The notes under the pieces: generated by a model
Told to the model about the DNA's origin: nothing
Seen by the model: the letters and a program-made list of their open reading frames with translations, nothing else
Database searches by the model: none
Assembly: GCA_037102815.1 (NCBI GenBank)
Contig: BTPP01000004.1
Coordinates: forward strand, 2,170,001 to 2,234,000
Source of the DNA: Neurospora intermedia
Taxonomy: Eukaryota; Ascomycota; Sordariomycetes; Sordariales; Sordariaceae
Direction: 5' to 3'
DNA length: 64,000 nucleotides
Shown: piece after piece, positions 27,898 to 39,268 of the stretch
Layout of the letters: each line of letters begins with the position of its first letter
Numbering within the stretch: the first letter of the stretch is position 1
Translations under genes and position numbers: made by a program

Positions 27898-30332
27898 ATG
27901 GCAGAGGCGCAAGGTGTAGCCATAGAAGCTGCCAGGGAGTTCAGTGCAGATTGGAGGCGTGTCTAGCACAACTTCGGCCAAGCACGGATCAAGAGACCTA
28001 TTCGATATACGAGTCCGTTTTCCGCACGCTGGATGCCCTGCTCAGAGCTACCTCTCCTCCAAAGTCTCCGGTCAGCGCTTCGCCCAAATCGTTCCTTGCC
28101 ATGTGCTTGCGGAGAATTCCAGATTACATCAACGAGCTTGAATACTGGGAGAAAAAGGACGCCGAAGCAAACAAGACCAAGTCCGTTATACAAGAGTCGC
28201 GAGCGTCCTTCGATATTTACTCGGAGCTTGAGTCGCTAGGTGCGCTGGGGGGCTGGAAACATCTTCGCATAGTTGTCCGAGCCCATGGCGTCAAGATCAT
28301 CCAGGGCGCCATCAGGGACAGTTTGCTCGATGATCGCATAGCCATTCTTCTTATCAGTCTTTGCTACCAATACCTACCTTTGGTCGAATGTCTGGATCTT
28401 ACCAATGTCTTTGTTTCGCGTCAGTACCCGTATCCAGATCGCTACGTACGTAACGGGCTCACGATAGAAGCGCCTGCGCTACTACCGCTCGCGGCGATTG
28501 GGTACGGTCATGCGAAGACTAAGCGCTTCATGCTTGGAAAACTGGCCGACCTTTTTGCTAATGGCTCTTTGCCGGCGGAGTGGTTGCTCGTCAGTGCTTT
28601 CAAGACTGCACGCCTTGATGCCATGGCGAAATTGTTCTACGGGACTGGCCAAGACTGCGTTGATTTTCTCATTACCATGATCGACGTTCTTTCTCCTCTG
28701 ATGTCTGAACGAAGACAAACTTGTCCTTGTTCTGATCTAGCGCCGCACAAATTGGCCACCGGAAACCTGATCGGAGATATGGCAACGCTAGTATCTCAAG
28801 TGCTCCGTCACTTCGATGATCCTAAAAAGGGAGAGCGCGCGGTTACACCGTCACAGCTTGCGGTATTCGCCCACCGTGTGCGGTACATCTTTCGTACATA
28901 CCTACTTCATGCTCGGAAGACGAGCCTCCCATCCCCCGCCGTATATCTTATCAGCCTCTGCGATTTCCTTGCATTCGGAACCGACTCATCGGCCTCCACC
29001 ATTGCTTCAGCAGCATGGAAAGGCGCAAAAAGTGGCCAACGCATTGATCGTCTGGACCAGCAATACTCGATGACATTGGGTGTTTTGGGCACGATAGTGA
29101 TCAACTACAGTCGAAGCAATGGGTCGACCAGTGCTCATACCTACATTCCCCAGATTTGTGACAAAATGAGAGCGTTGCAGGTTCCCGACAACGTCCCCTA
29201 CCACCCCTTTGAGACCATCGAACTAGATGTCGCCTTCTTCGTGGCGTTCGAGACCAACGACCTCCAGGACCTCGCATATGCCGAAAAGCTGTGGGCTAAG
29301 AAGAAGTCAACAACCTGCCCTCACGCCATGATGAAGGCGAAACCTTACTATGAAGAGCGCATCCGTACCAGGGAGGAGTCAGAGGGTAAGTCTTTTACCG
29401 GGTTCAAGTGGGACGATGCTCTGAGCGAGTGGGTCACGGTAGATCCTCCTCAGCCGGCCGTGGGAGGAGGCGGAGGTAGAACGTCGAGAAGGTCGACAGG
29501 GTGTCCGTCTCTGATGGAGGCAATTCAACGGTATACTCCTACTGCTACGTCCTCATCTACATCTACATTGGCGCCCAACCAAAAACAGACACGTGGTAGC
29601 ACGCGCCTGGTACAATCTCGCACAGCTTCACTTGCAACATCTACTACAGTCGATACCACCAACGATGACATCGACCCGGCAATTGACGACGACCTCCAAG
29701 ACGACGACGCCAGCTCTGAAACAACTACCACCACATCTCAAACCGCCACCGTCGACTCGTCCTCAGACTGGAGTTCCGATTTTGAAACATCAAACGTCGT
29801 AGGCCCAAACAAAACTTACCAGCAGATACCACCACCACCACCTCCTCCTCCTCTTCGAAGAACGCGACTTAAACTGCAACCGCAACCGCAACAGCTACGG
29901 CTAAGCGGCAACAAGCGAAAATCCAGTCATCTCGACACCGACAATGAGGTCGATCAAGAAAATGACTCCGATGAGGATGTTAATGATGATGACGACGACG
30001 ATGACTTCTCCGCTCCTGAGCCGCCGCCTAGTGGTACAGAACGTCGTCGTCCCTTGGCTAAACAGCCTCGGACGAGGGCTTCATTGGTTGCATTGGCTAT
30101 TGCTACTACCAATACCGGTGCTGGTGCTGGTGCTACTGCTAAACTTAGTAATAGTGCCAGCGGTAGTGCTAGTGCCAACACCAGCGCCAGCCGTAGCGGT
30201 AATGGTACCTCTAGCAATGGTGGGAATACTGCTCGGCGGCGATCACTTAGGAGATCTGCCGGTAGCAGCGGCAGCGGCAGGGCGATTTACGGGAAAGAAA
30301 CCGAAGAGACGAGTGAAGATGAACTTGGTTAG
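27898..30332 (+). CDS. Unrecognised large protein; N-terminal codons are in a different frame
   Basis: I do not recognise this family. From about 27957 to the stop at 30332 one frame encodes roughly 790 residues with no intron. The first 500 look globular and mostly helical, including CLAQLRP, SFLAMCLRRIPDYI and VVRAHGVKIIQGAIRD. The last ~300 are low-complexity: TTT/SSS runs, seven prolines, a D/E block (NDDDDDDDF) and a basic S/G-rich tail ending EDELG, suggesting a nuclear protein. The best start is the ATG at 27898, giving MAEAQGVAIEAAREFSADWR, but that frame meets TAG at 27964, while the long frame continues as ACLAQLRP. The two read as one protein if the frame changes near 27955-27960. 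No intron of normal size explains this. It may be an assembly error or a real frame break in this strain. Confidence 0.6.
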
Positions 30333-30979
30333 GTCTAGGAAAGGGGAAACAGGTGAAAAATGGCGGGATAAGCGTGGACCATTTTTTTATTTTTTTTATT
30401 TTTTTTGCTTTACAGTTGGGTTGCTTTGCACATGAGAGGTGTTTAGGCATGGTAACGAATCGTCAAGGATGTTGGAAGTTGGATTGCGATCTCCCCAACG
30501 GATGAAATAGGGGGAGAGGAAGGAAAGAATACCCGATTGCGTTGCTTAACATTAACACTGGTTGCTTGCTTGCTAGATGCTGGTCTATATATCTAGGATA
30601 CACATGGCATAACCAAGTGGCTGTTGGGTCATTGTATAAACGATACTCTTGATAATGTTTGACTAGAAATTGTATCTGAGTAGATATACCCTGTATTGCA
30701 AAAAAATGCCGGCACAAAATCACATCCTCTATGGACCTCGCCTTGTCCTTGAACATACCCCGCTCCTCAACTGCCCCTAGTGACGTTTTCCTACCTACTT
30801 TGACGCCTTCTCCTATCGAGACGAAATGAACTGTACATATGAAACATGCCTCCAACTGCGCTTCGCCTTACCTTGCCTTTCCCCTGATCTAGGCTAGTTT
30901 TCCCCACAACGCTCAGACTCCGCCGCGCGTATTCTTGCCTGCATCTCTTACTTCGCTAGGGCATGGAAATTATGACCGG

Positions 30980-30988
30980 TTATCTGAT
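30980..30988 (-). promoter_or_regulatory. Match to the fungal siderophore/iron GATA-factor site (ATCWGATAA)
   Basis: The minus strand reads ATCAGATAA, the extended GATA site known for Neurospora SRE-type iron repressors. It lies about 4.1 kb upstream of the ferric reductase start and 650 bp past the preceding gene, so a functional link is uncertain. A nine-base match can arise by chance in 64 kb. Confidence 0.3.
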
Positions 30989-31586
30989 GCCGATGTGATG
31001 TGTGTGTGTGTGTATTCTGGGGGTGTGGGGGTCTGCGTATGTGGGCATGTGTGTCTATTACATATGTGTTTGGTCACTCCATTGTCGGTTGTGTCGGCCT
31101 GCTGGCCTGTCGGGTTGCTAGCATACCTAGGTACTAGCAATATATCTAGCTCGTCTATCGTATCTACATACTTAATACCTCTACCTATGTTAATATGTAC
31201 CATAGTAGACCAAGTTATGGTAGGGTCTCAAAATCCCCGAGTACCTACCCACCCATCCTTCTCTCCCCGGGACACTACATAACCCTATCTGCAAAATTGG
31301 AGATCTCAAGTCATGTGTATATTATCCCACATGTCTTGAAAACGAGTACAACGTCAGTCGTCAACCGAGAACTAACCTGTTCTTCTACTAAATGCTCACT
31401 TAAGAGACCTGGCAAAAAGGCAGTCCGTCGTGTCACGTGGTACAGAGCCATTTACCATGCCACCAAAAGAGGGGAAAGCAAGGAAACATTCCGAATAAAT
31501 ATCTTACCTCTGGGCCTAATAGGGTCGAGGTCTCAAGAGAATATCTAGTTATGTTGTTTGGCGCCGATTCTACGAACAAAATCAGA

Positions 31587-31587
<1 letters not shown>

Positions 31588-31646
<59 letters not shown>
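31588..31646. repeat. (TGC)n trinucleotide repeat, about 19-20 units, uninterrupted
   Basis: 59 bp of perfect TGC/CTG repeat in an intergenic region. Read on the minus strand it is CAG in a frame giving about 19 glutamines (frame 31545-31793), but that frame has no supporting domain or splice structure. Perfect long triplet runs are expected to vary in length between strains. Confidence 0.95.
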
Positions 31647-31647
<1 letters not shown>

Positions 31648-34473
31648 CTGCATGATGGGACGATGGAGGTATGCGTGCTCGGCAGACACTGCGGTGCGGT
31701 GCCTGAACGAGCCTCTCTCACTTTTAGGGACCTTGGGTTCGGCTCCAGTTCAAATTTGACAGTAGGTAGGTAATGGTGCATGGGTTTCATCAAGTGTGTC
31801 GTTCAGTTTGAATGACGCCGCATGACTTGGCGGTTGTTGCGGCTCTCTCTCTCTCTCTTTTTCTTTCTTTCTGTCCCATTGTTTCCATTGTTTGTGACCG
31901 GGACAGGGGTGATGGTGACCACTCCTTACCCAGTTGAAATGGTGATGACGAACGACCGGCCAACATTCAATTATTGCTGTTTTGATTGAGCCGCGCGGGC
32001 TTGACAAGCAAGGCCAAAGAAGGTGAGACGGGAGACAATGGATCTTATCTACCGCCAGGGGTTCGTCTCAAACTCCTCCAAGATCCCAACTTGGCGTTAA
32101 AATTTCCATCATGTTGATCCAGGAGTTACCACGTTTGATCAGGGTGGGAAATGGAAAGAAAGTGTTTTATAAAACAAACACTCCCCAAGTATCTAGTCCA
32201 CAATTTGAATTCTTCTCGAAGAATGACGGCGACAGAAAGCGGCTCAGAGAGAATGAAGTAGTAGTGTACATAACTATTGGCTATCCGGGGGTTTCCTTCG
32301 ATACACGCCTGGCTTTGCAACGGCGAGACGATGGAGCGCTGGAGAGGGAGATTGCGTATACCATAAAGGACCTCGTGAAGAATTGAATGTGACTATATAC
32401 TCGGCGGTTGCAGACCCTAGAGGCCACACGGCGATAACCTCCTCTTCAAGGTATCGGGTTGCGAAGGGGATCCACAGAGATGCTTCGTTTCTCGTTTCCC
32501 GGCGAGTCCGGTAAACGAGCCTTGGATGATAAACCGAGGCTAAATTACGGGTTTCTTGGTATGTAGCATTGGAATCCATCAAGATGGAGGAAGCCTCTAG
32601 TTGCAACGAGCGTGATTGTTTGGGATGCGTTACAGGGTTTGCCGCGCACGGCCGATGCTTGGGCTGATGATGGATGGACGTTGAATACACATCTGCCGAC
32701 AAACGAGATGTTTGCACAGAGTCGGTGATGCCTGCAAGAGCTTCTGTCAAACCGAATTCTCTGCAGTTTGTTGTTGGTTGTTGTGGTTGTTGTTGTTGTT
32801 CACTTGACAACCGGAGCAAAAGAGCGAGACGCTGAAGTGCGTCCGTGTGATGAGAATGGATCATGGAACAGAAAACAACTTCCCCGGGACCCGGTCCATG
32901 TGGAGATCTCGGCTCAATCTTCCGTTGGCTGATCTTGTTATGTACATCGCTATTTGGGGTTCAGAGGCCATTTCAGCTGACGTGCGCTTGTTCGGGAACA
33001 TGGCAACTTCTGGCCAGACATCCGGGAGGCTGATGTTTGAATTTCGGGATGACTGGCGAAGGGGCGATCTCAGAGCTTCCAGCGACCTCAGGGGCTCGTT
33101 GCGAGGCTGTTTCAGTGTGGCCAACTGGCTCCACAAAGTCCACCCAAATGTTCAGAAACGTGCTTGGACCTAAGCGCACGGGCCAATCCAATCTTGGGGA
33201 ACTCCCGTTCGTCTCTTCTCCAGTTTTTCTCTCACATCTTTTGCCCACTGCCTGAGTACCCAGACCGTCACTGTCGAAAGAGTGTTTGTGACCGTTGTTT
33301 TCAGCGCTGTGACCCGGCGGTGGAGAGAGCATCACCCGCAGCACTGCAGCCGCCACAATGCAGGGACACCCGATCCCAGATTGTAAGGCCCGGAGGAGGC
33401 CCGGAGGGCTAGGTACCATGTATCCAGCTGGTCACAGCTCTGATCACCTAATCCTGCCCGGCGGAGTAAAAACCAGGGGTATGTAGTAATGGAATAGTCA
33501 ATACGACAGACGACGACATGGACGACTCGGTATGCCCTTCCCCCAGAGGCCCAGAACAGGAAAACCTCGGGCGAACTGCTTCCGCGGCACCTCGTGGAGA
33601 TTGACGGACGGTGGGGAATCTGAATACCTATCCCAAGTGGTTGAGTGGTGTCGAAACAACAAACGAAGATCCCAAGTGAGTTGTGATACTAGTCCGCGGT
33701 ACTAGACTCTAGTGTACATACTCCGGGGGTTAGGGATTTCTAGCGCGGTAGTTGGCGGCATGTCAAAATGGATGCTGTTGGACGAAATTCTCTAATCGAC
33801 AACCACTCGACGGATCGCAGTGACGGCGCTTTGTGACGGATGTGCATGCCACACGACATCTGATGTATCCCTTTGCGTGGAGAGTGTTCTGTCGTGTATT
33901 ACCTTGACCACCGGCTGGAATGTCGTCAGCAGGAGGAAACAGAAACGCAATTGCAACACTATGAGGAAGATCTGACCAACACCACGCTTTACTGCCTCCG
34001 TCGTTTGGAAGCCAGACACACATCCCGATGTGCATGAGAGGCGTCTGGCGAGTCCCGTTGTACTCCCTCATTGACTGCTGATGCAGCGCATTATCCAGGG
34101 GCCACCACAACAACCACAACGAACACAACATGCAAGGAACGAAAACACGAACAGATTCCACAAGACGCCTTCTCGGTGGAGGGCCATGAAGAGGTACAAC
34201 AACCGGTACACAACCTTACCAGGAGGCACGCTAGGCGCATGAAAAAAAAAAGGTACCTCTGGTCAGGGATTGGACGAGGGCAAGCCCCCCTCCCCTGCTC
34301 TCTCACCCCCCACCAAGTCCACCTTCCCAGGTCCCAGACGTTTGGACGATCGTGCCGGCGATAAACCCACCACACAAAACCCACTCTGGGACTCCGTCTC
34401 CCATGCCTCGAGCACGCCTGCCAGTCACACCCTCCTTCTCGAACCTATGTGTGGCATTCTCTCTCATTTTATG

Positions 34474-35055
34474 CCCAGGAGACCCCCTCCTTCTTCTTAA
34501 CTGTCCAGCTTTCCTCCCTCCACTCCCCTTCCCCAACACCTGGGTTCCGTCATCTTTACTTTTTTTTTCTTGACCATCCACAAAAGGCCCCATCCCTCGT
34601 GCTAGTGGCAACTTGGCTGTCACTTGTCATCTTGGCCTTTTTTTCTCTTCTTCGCCCTCCTTCGAGTTTTTTCCTCTTCGACCGTCATCCCCCATCATTC
34701 CTTCCTCGTCAGTGTTGATCGTTGACCGAACACGACCTGCCTTCATTATACGCGCCTTCGACAGGATCCCTTCTTTCCAACTCTCACTCACCCTGGAGGC
34801 TCAACCATCAACCCGAATTCGGCAATAGAATCACTCCGCAAAACTCAACCTGGTCACCCACCTTTAACCCATCAGTCCCACGCAGGCGATCCAGGGACAG
34901 GACGTCACTATCATCAGACACTCACTCGACACGCCTCTACGACACTCATACACCCGCGCTGGACCCGGGCACCTTTGGGGTCGTATATCAGACATTCATT
35001 CTTTCACAACATCGGCAACAACCGTCCAGAAACGCAGAGAGAAGGATATAGCAAA
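34474..35055 (+). promoter_or_regulatory. Probable long 5' leader of the ferric reductase gene (no ATG for 582 nt)
   Basis: From just after the ATG at 34471 to the start codon at 35056 the plus strand contains no ATG. The stretch is strongly pyrimidine-rich (CTT/TTC/CCC runs). Chance would give several ATGs over this length, so their absence points to a transcribed, scanned leader. The transcription start itself is not visible. Confidence 0.5.
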
Positions 35056-36916
35056 ATGTCAGCTCAACCACAAGGAAACGCACCAGCGGTCGCTCATGGT
35101 GCTGCGGGGGGTATAGCTGCTAGAGCTGGAGGTGCAGCTGCCGAAGGTCCGGATGAAGCTGCCATTATCAACGACATGCTCTCGGGATATCTACTTCTTG
35201 TCCTGGGGTGTATCTCCGCTACTTTGGTCATCTGGAGACTCAGCACAGGCCTCAGCAGGTACATACGACATGTTTCGTGCCTCACCAACGACACACAAAC
35301 ATACTTTGCCAGAGCAGGCAGCAAGTGGTCGTGGTTCAAGAAGAATGTCCAGTACTCACCCATTTTCAGCAAGAGGCACAACCGCGAGTTTCAACTTAGC
35401 TCGGCCATCAACGTTGGAACTCTCCCCACGCGCCTTCAACTCGTCTTCCTCCTCGGCTACTTCTCCACCAATGTAGCTTTCTGTGTTATGGGCATCGACT
35501 TTTCGAAGCCAGTAGGCGCGTCTGCCACTGTGTTCATCAACCGTACTGGCACCCTCGCTGTCGCCAACATGATCCCCTTGTTCCTCATGGCTGGCCGGAA
35601 TAACCCCCTCCTCTACCTTTTGGGTATCTCGTTTGATACGTTCAATCTCCTTCACCGATGGTTGGGCCGTATTGTGGCTCTGGAGGCTCTCGCTCACACT
35701 CTGGGCTACCTTTACCGTACGGCTGCTACCAAGGGCTGGTCTGTGGCTTTCGAGGGCATCTTCAAGAGCAGTTTTCTCATCTACGGCTTTGTGGTATGTA
35801 AACACTGCATCCTGATGAATAGTATTTGCACACAGTAGCTAACGTTTCCTCTAGGCAACCGCTTCTTTTGTCGTCATTGCAATTCAAGCGTCCAGCGTTT
35901 TCCGGCACGCCTTCTACGAGATCTTCAAGATCTTGCACATCTGCTTGGCCATTGCTTCCGTCGTCGGCCTGTATTACCACCTTGGACCCAAGGGCTTCCC
36001 GCAGATCAAGTACCTTTACCCTGTCATGGTGTTGTGGGCCTTTGACCGTACTGCTCGCTTCCTTCGGGTGGCGTACTACAACTTTGGATCTGGCGGTGGC
36101 AAGGCTCTCGTTGAGGCTCTCCCTGGCGGTTCCACACGAGTCACTGTGACCATGGCGCGCCCCTGGTTTTTCAAGCCTAGCCAGCACGCTTATCTCTACT
36201 TCCCATCCGTCAGCCTCTGGCAATCTCACCCATTTTCCGTCGCATGGAGCGAAGAGGCCGACTCACCTAGCGGCGAAAAGCTTCCCATGGACCGCCGTGA
36301 CATTCTCGCCATGAAGAAGACGACTGTTTCTTTTATCCTCCGTGGTCGCACGGGTATGACTGGCAACTTGTATGAAAAGGCTGCTTCATGCATTGACGGC
36401 AAGATGGTGACGAGGTGTCTTGTTGAGGGCCCCTATGGAGGCATGCACCAGATGCACTCGTATGGCACCGTCATGCTCTTCGCCGGCGGCGTTGGTATCA
36501 CACAGGCGGTGCCTCACGTCCGCGATTTGGTTATCGCCTACAGCAACGGCATGGCGGCTACCCGCAAAGTTGTCTTGGTCTGGACTATTCAAAGCCCTGA
36601 GCATTTGGAGTGGATTCGCCCTTGGATGACAGAGGTCTTGGGTATGGAAAAGCGTCGTGAGGTGCTCCGTATCATGCTCTTCGTCAGCAGGCCCCGCTCG
36701 ACAAAGGAGATTCACAGCCCAAGCTCGACAGTGCAGATGTTCCCGGGCAGGCCGAACATCGACACGCTTCTAGCAAGGGAGATGGAGGACCAGGTGGGCC
36801 ACATGGGCGTCTCGGTGTGTGGCCCTGGTGCGCTCAGTGACGAAGTCCGTCGCGCTGTCAGGAACAAGCAATATACCGGTGCTATTGATTTCGTTGAGGA
36901 GGCATTTTCCTGGTAA
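35056..36916 (+). CDS. Ferric-chelate reductase (FRE/NOX flavocytochrome family)
   Basis: Two exons (35056-35793, 35855-36916) with a 61-nt intron give 599 residues. The enzyme moves electrons from NADPH through FAD and two hemes across a membrane to reduce Fe3+ (or Cu2+) for uptake. About six or seven membrane helices fill 40-330. Four heme-ligand histidines are in the expected pairs 14 apart: H200/H214 and H274/H288. The FAD motif HPFSVAW is at 371-377. The NADPH side has EGPYGG (437-442), FAGGVGIT (455-462) and CGPGALSDE near the C-terminus. There is no cleavable signal peptide; a first hydrophobic helix at 43-60 follows an Ala/Gly-rich N-terminus, so the protein could sit in the plasma membrane or an internal membrane. 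Metal specificity cannot be told from sequence. Confidence 0.93.
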
Positions 36917-38406
36917 AAGTGGAGGATTCCGTTGGAATTTGCATCGCGCAGAAGGCTCGAGGTTATGAGAAATGAACTCACATCTATGCTACTTTGAAGA
37001 AACTTGTTCAACCTGTCTTGTCGCACATATCATGGCTGGTTACTGGGACAAGCTCTCATCGTGCGGACATACCCCCAATTCATCATACATCACTGTCATT
37101 TCCGCTCTGTGAAATGTACAAATGAAATTCTTGTACATTAGACTCTTGATTTTTTTCTGTTTTTCTTTTCTTTATCTGAGACGTTGTGTTGGTGGGCAAA
37201 AGAATAGCATAGCAATCACTTGCTTGAAATGACTTTATTACAAGACAGCTGTACCCAAACTTCTCATGCCGTGTTCAATTCTTTCTTCGAAGTGATGGCG
37301 GGTCGTTAATTATCCCCTTTTGAGCCATGTGTAAACAAAGGTGACGATTGGGAAAAGGGGACGAAGCCCTTGCTAATGACAAGCAATGGGAGACTACTTA
37401 CCGTGACACTACCTAATAGATTTGCGTATAAGTGTGAACAATTTCCCATGGTCTATTATGAGAAATTGTGAGACGCAAACATTCTTCACTTCCCAATTAG
37501 TAGTGAAAAGCTTCGCTTGACTCCCTATACATGTTTATCTAGAAGTAGGGAGGCACGAGGCTTCAGTTCAGCCCACTGTTCATAGGAAGCGAGAGCAAAC
37601 TGCAGCTCGTACTTTTAAGCAATCTGGAACCTCGATCTGAAGTCAACGATGATTCATGTACAGCATAGAAAGGGAATGCAGTACGAGCACGTATCGGCAT
37701 GTTGTTCTCATTTGCTGCATTCTAGGCATGCTTGCCAGGTGCAAGTAAGGGAATTACTATGCGAAGTGAAGCCGAGCAGAGCCAGTAAGGCCAGCGGTGC
37801 GGCCACACGTGCTGGCAGGTGACAGCATTCCTACTTTTCCCGAGTAATTTGCTTGTAGTAAGTATACCGCCATTGCATTTAAGACATTAAGTACTCCCGC
37901 TTGCTCTTTCCTATTCCGCCCTAGGTCGCACGATTTCTCACTCCTTCCCTCTCAGGTTCGACCTCATTTTTTTTTACCATTAGTAACCAGAATAACTTGA
38001 AGTGACACCTACACAGTACGTTGTTTGGTAAACTCTTTGTTTGGCAGCTTCACTTCGCTGACATCGGTTGACAGAGCAACCAAACTAGGCTCCGCTTAAC
38101 GACGTCAGTGGTCGTATTATCACAGGGTACCTCTACGCTAAGGTACACCGATTTGGTATACAACTAGTACACTGCCTAACCGCAAACGTTCGTCCTCTTA
38201 TCTCTCCGCTTGTTAGTCGTTCGCTTCGCCGCCGTTGGACACCACCGTCCACCGTTCAGACCAATTGATTACCATTCATTGCATCCATTCATCCCATCCG
38301 TTGTTTCAGTCCCGTCTTGTGACTGTGTCCTTCAGTTTGTCCCTTTTGCAACTGCTGCTCGTTCGCGAAGCAATCACACTTACCATTTTGTCCGTGAAAT
38401 CTGTAG
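36917..38406. other. Intergenic: ferric reductase 3' end and Yippee promoter
   Basis: 1.5 kb without a supportable gene. T-runs at 37150-37170 and 37968-37977. The last 200 bases before 38407 are C/T-rich and probably leader. No repeats beyond simple runs. Confidence 0.5.
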
Positions 38407-39268
38407 ATGATCGAAAGCGAACCCCGCGGCTTTGGCAGGAGAGCTGAGCGAGTCGTTCCGGAACTGCAAGTTCACCATCAGCATCAGCCTCAACCTCAAG
38501 AGCAGAACGCCCAAGCCCAAGCCCGAGACCAACAGCAGGTTCGACAACTCGACATCAGCGACAACAGCGACGAAAGTAACAGCGTAGCACCTGCCCGTGA
38601 GCCGGCACCAACAACCGCGGAGGAGGACGCCCGAGTCATCCGTGTCAGCGAGACCACTACGAATACCGTCAGTGAGACGGCCTCAGGAACGACACCCGCT
38701 TCCAGCGACAACCGTAACAACTCCAACATCACCACCACCAACCCAAACAACAACATGGGTCTCGCCTACAATGTCTACCTCAACAGCGGCAAGATTTATG
38801 GGTGCAGGAACTGCAAGACCCATTTGGCTAATCATGAGGACATCATCAGTAGGGTGAGTCGCAGTTGGTTTTCTTTCATTCCCCCCCCCCCCCCCCCCCC
38901 TTCTTTTTTTTTCTTCTCTTCTCTTTGTTTTTCCCTACCCCTCCTCTCCTCCTTTCGCTTCCTCATGTCCCCTCCTTAAGTTCCCCCGGGAATTCCGTTC
39001 TAGTCGCTGACATCAAACAAAACCAAAAACACAGAACTTCAGAGGCCAGCACGGAAAGGCCTACCTCTTCAACTCGGTCGTCAACGTCGAGACCGGTGAC
39101 CCCAGCGAGCGCAACATGACGACAGGTCGCCACGTCGTCCGGGACATCCACTGCCGTCAATGCAAGGAGGTGGTCGGATGGAAGTACGATCGAGCCTATG
39201 AGCCCAGCGAGAAGTACAAGGAGGGCAAGTTCATTTTGGAGGCCGAGTTGCTTGCCAATGTGAACTAG
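38407..39268 (+). CDS. Yippee-family zinc-binding protein with long N-terminal extension
   Basis: Two exons (38407-38853, 39035-39268) give 226 residues. The C-terminal ~110 residues are a full Yippee domain: GLAYNVYLNSGKIYGCRNCK carries the first CxxC, HCRQCKEVVGWKYD the second, and KYKEGKFILE closes the fold. The domain binds zinc, has a beta-tent fold shared with cereblon/Mis18 and is found in all eukaryotes; fungal roles are poorly defined (the Moh1-type yeast member is linked to stationary phase). The first 116 residues are Q/N/T/S-rich and disordered, absent from ordinary ~110-120-residue Yippee proteins. An in-frame ATG at 38755, just before the domain and in a better initiation context (CAACATGGG), would make a standard-length form. 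Confidence 0.9.
38881..38900. repeat. C20 homopolymer followed by a T/C-rich run, inside the Yippee intron
   Basis: Twenty consecutive C, then CTT/TTC-rich sequence to about 38935, inside the 181-nt intron 38854-39034. The pyrimidine tract is not adjacent to the acceptor. Homopolymers this long are unstable and error-prone in sequencing. Confidence 0.85.

Larger units (their letters stand above)
30333..34470. other. 4.1-kb intergenic region without supportable genes
   Basis: Open frames are short and unrecognised. Visible content: T-runs just past the upstream gene (30385-30410), a TG-rich stretch (30998-31055), TACCTA/TAGGTA-type motifs at 31120-31260, the CTG repeat listed separately, a CT run (31843-31858), and a Trp/His-poor GTT repeat near 32765-32800. 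The antisense of the CTG repeat gives a polyglutamine frame that I do not take as a gene. Confidence 0.5.

Noticed and set aside
31545-31793. Polyglutamine open frame through the triplet repeat.
   Set aside because: Created by the simple repeat; flanks do not look coding.
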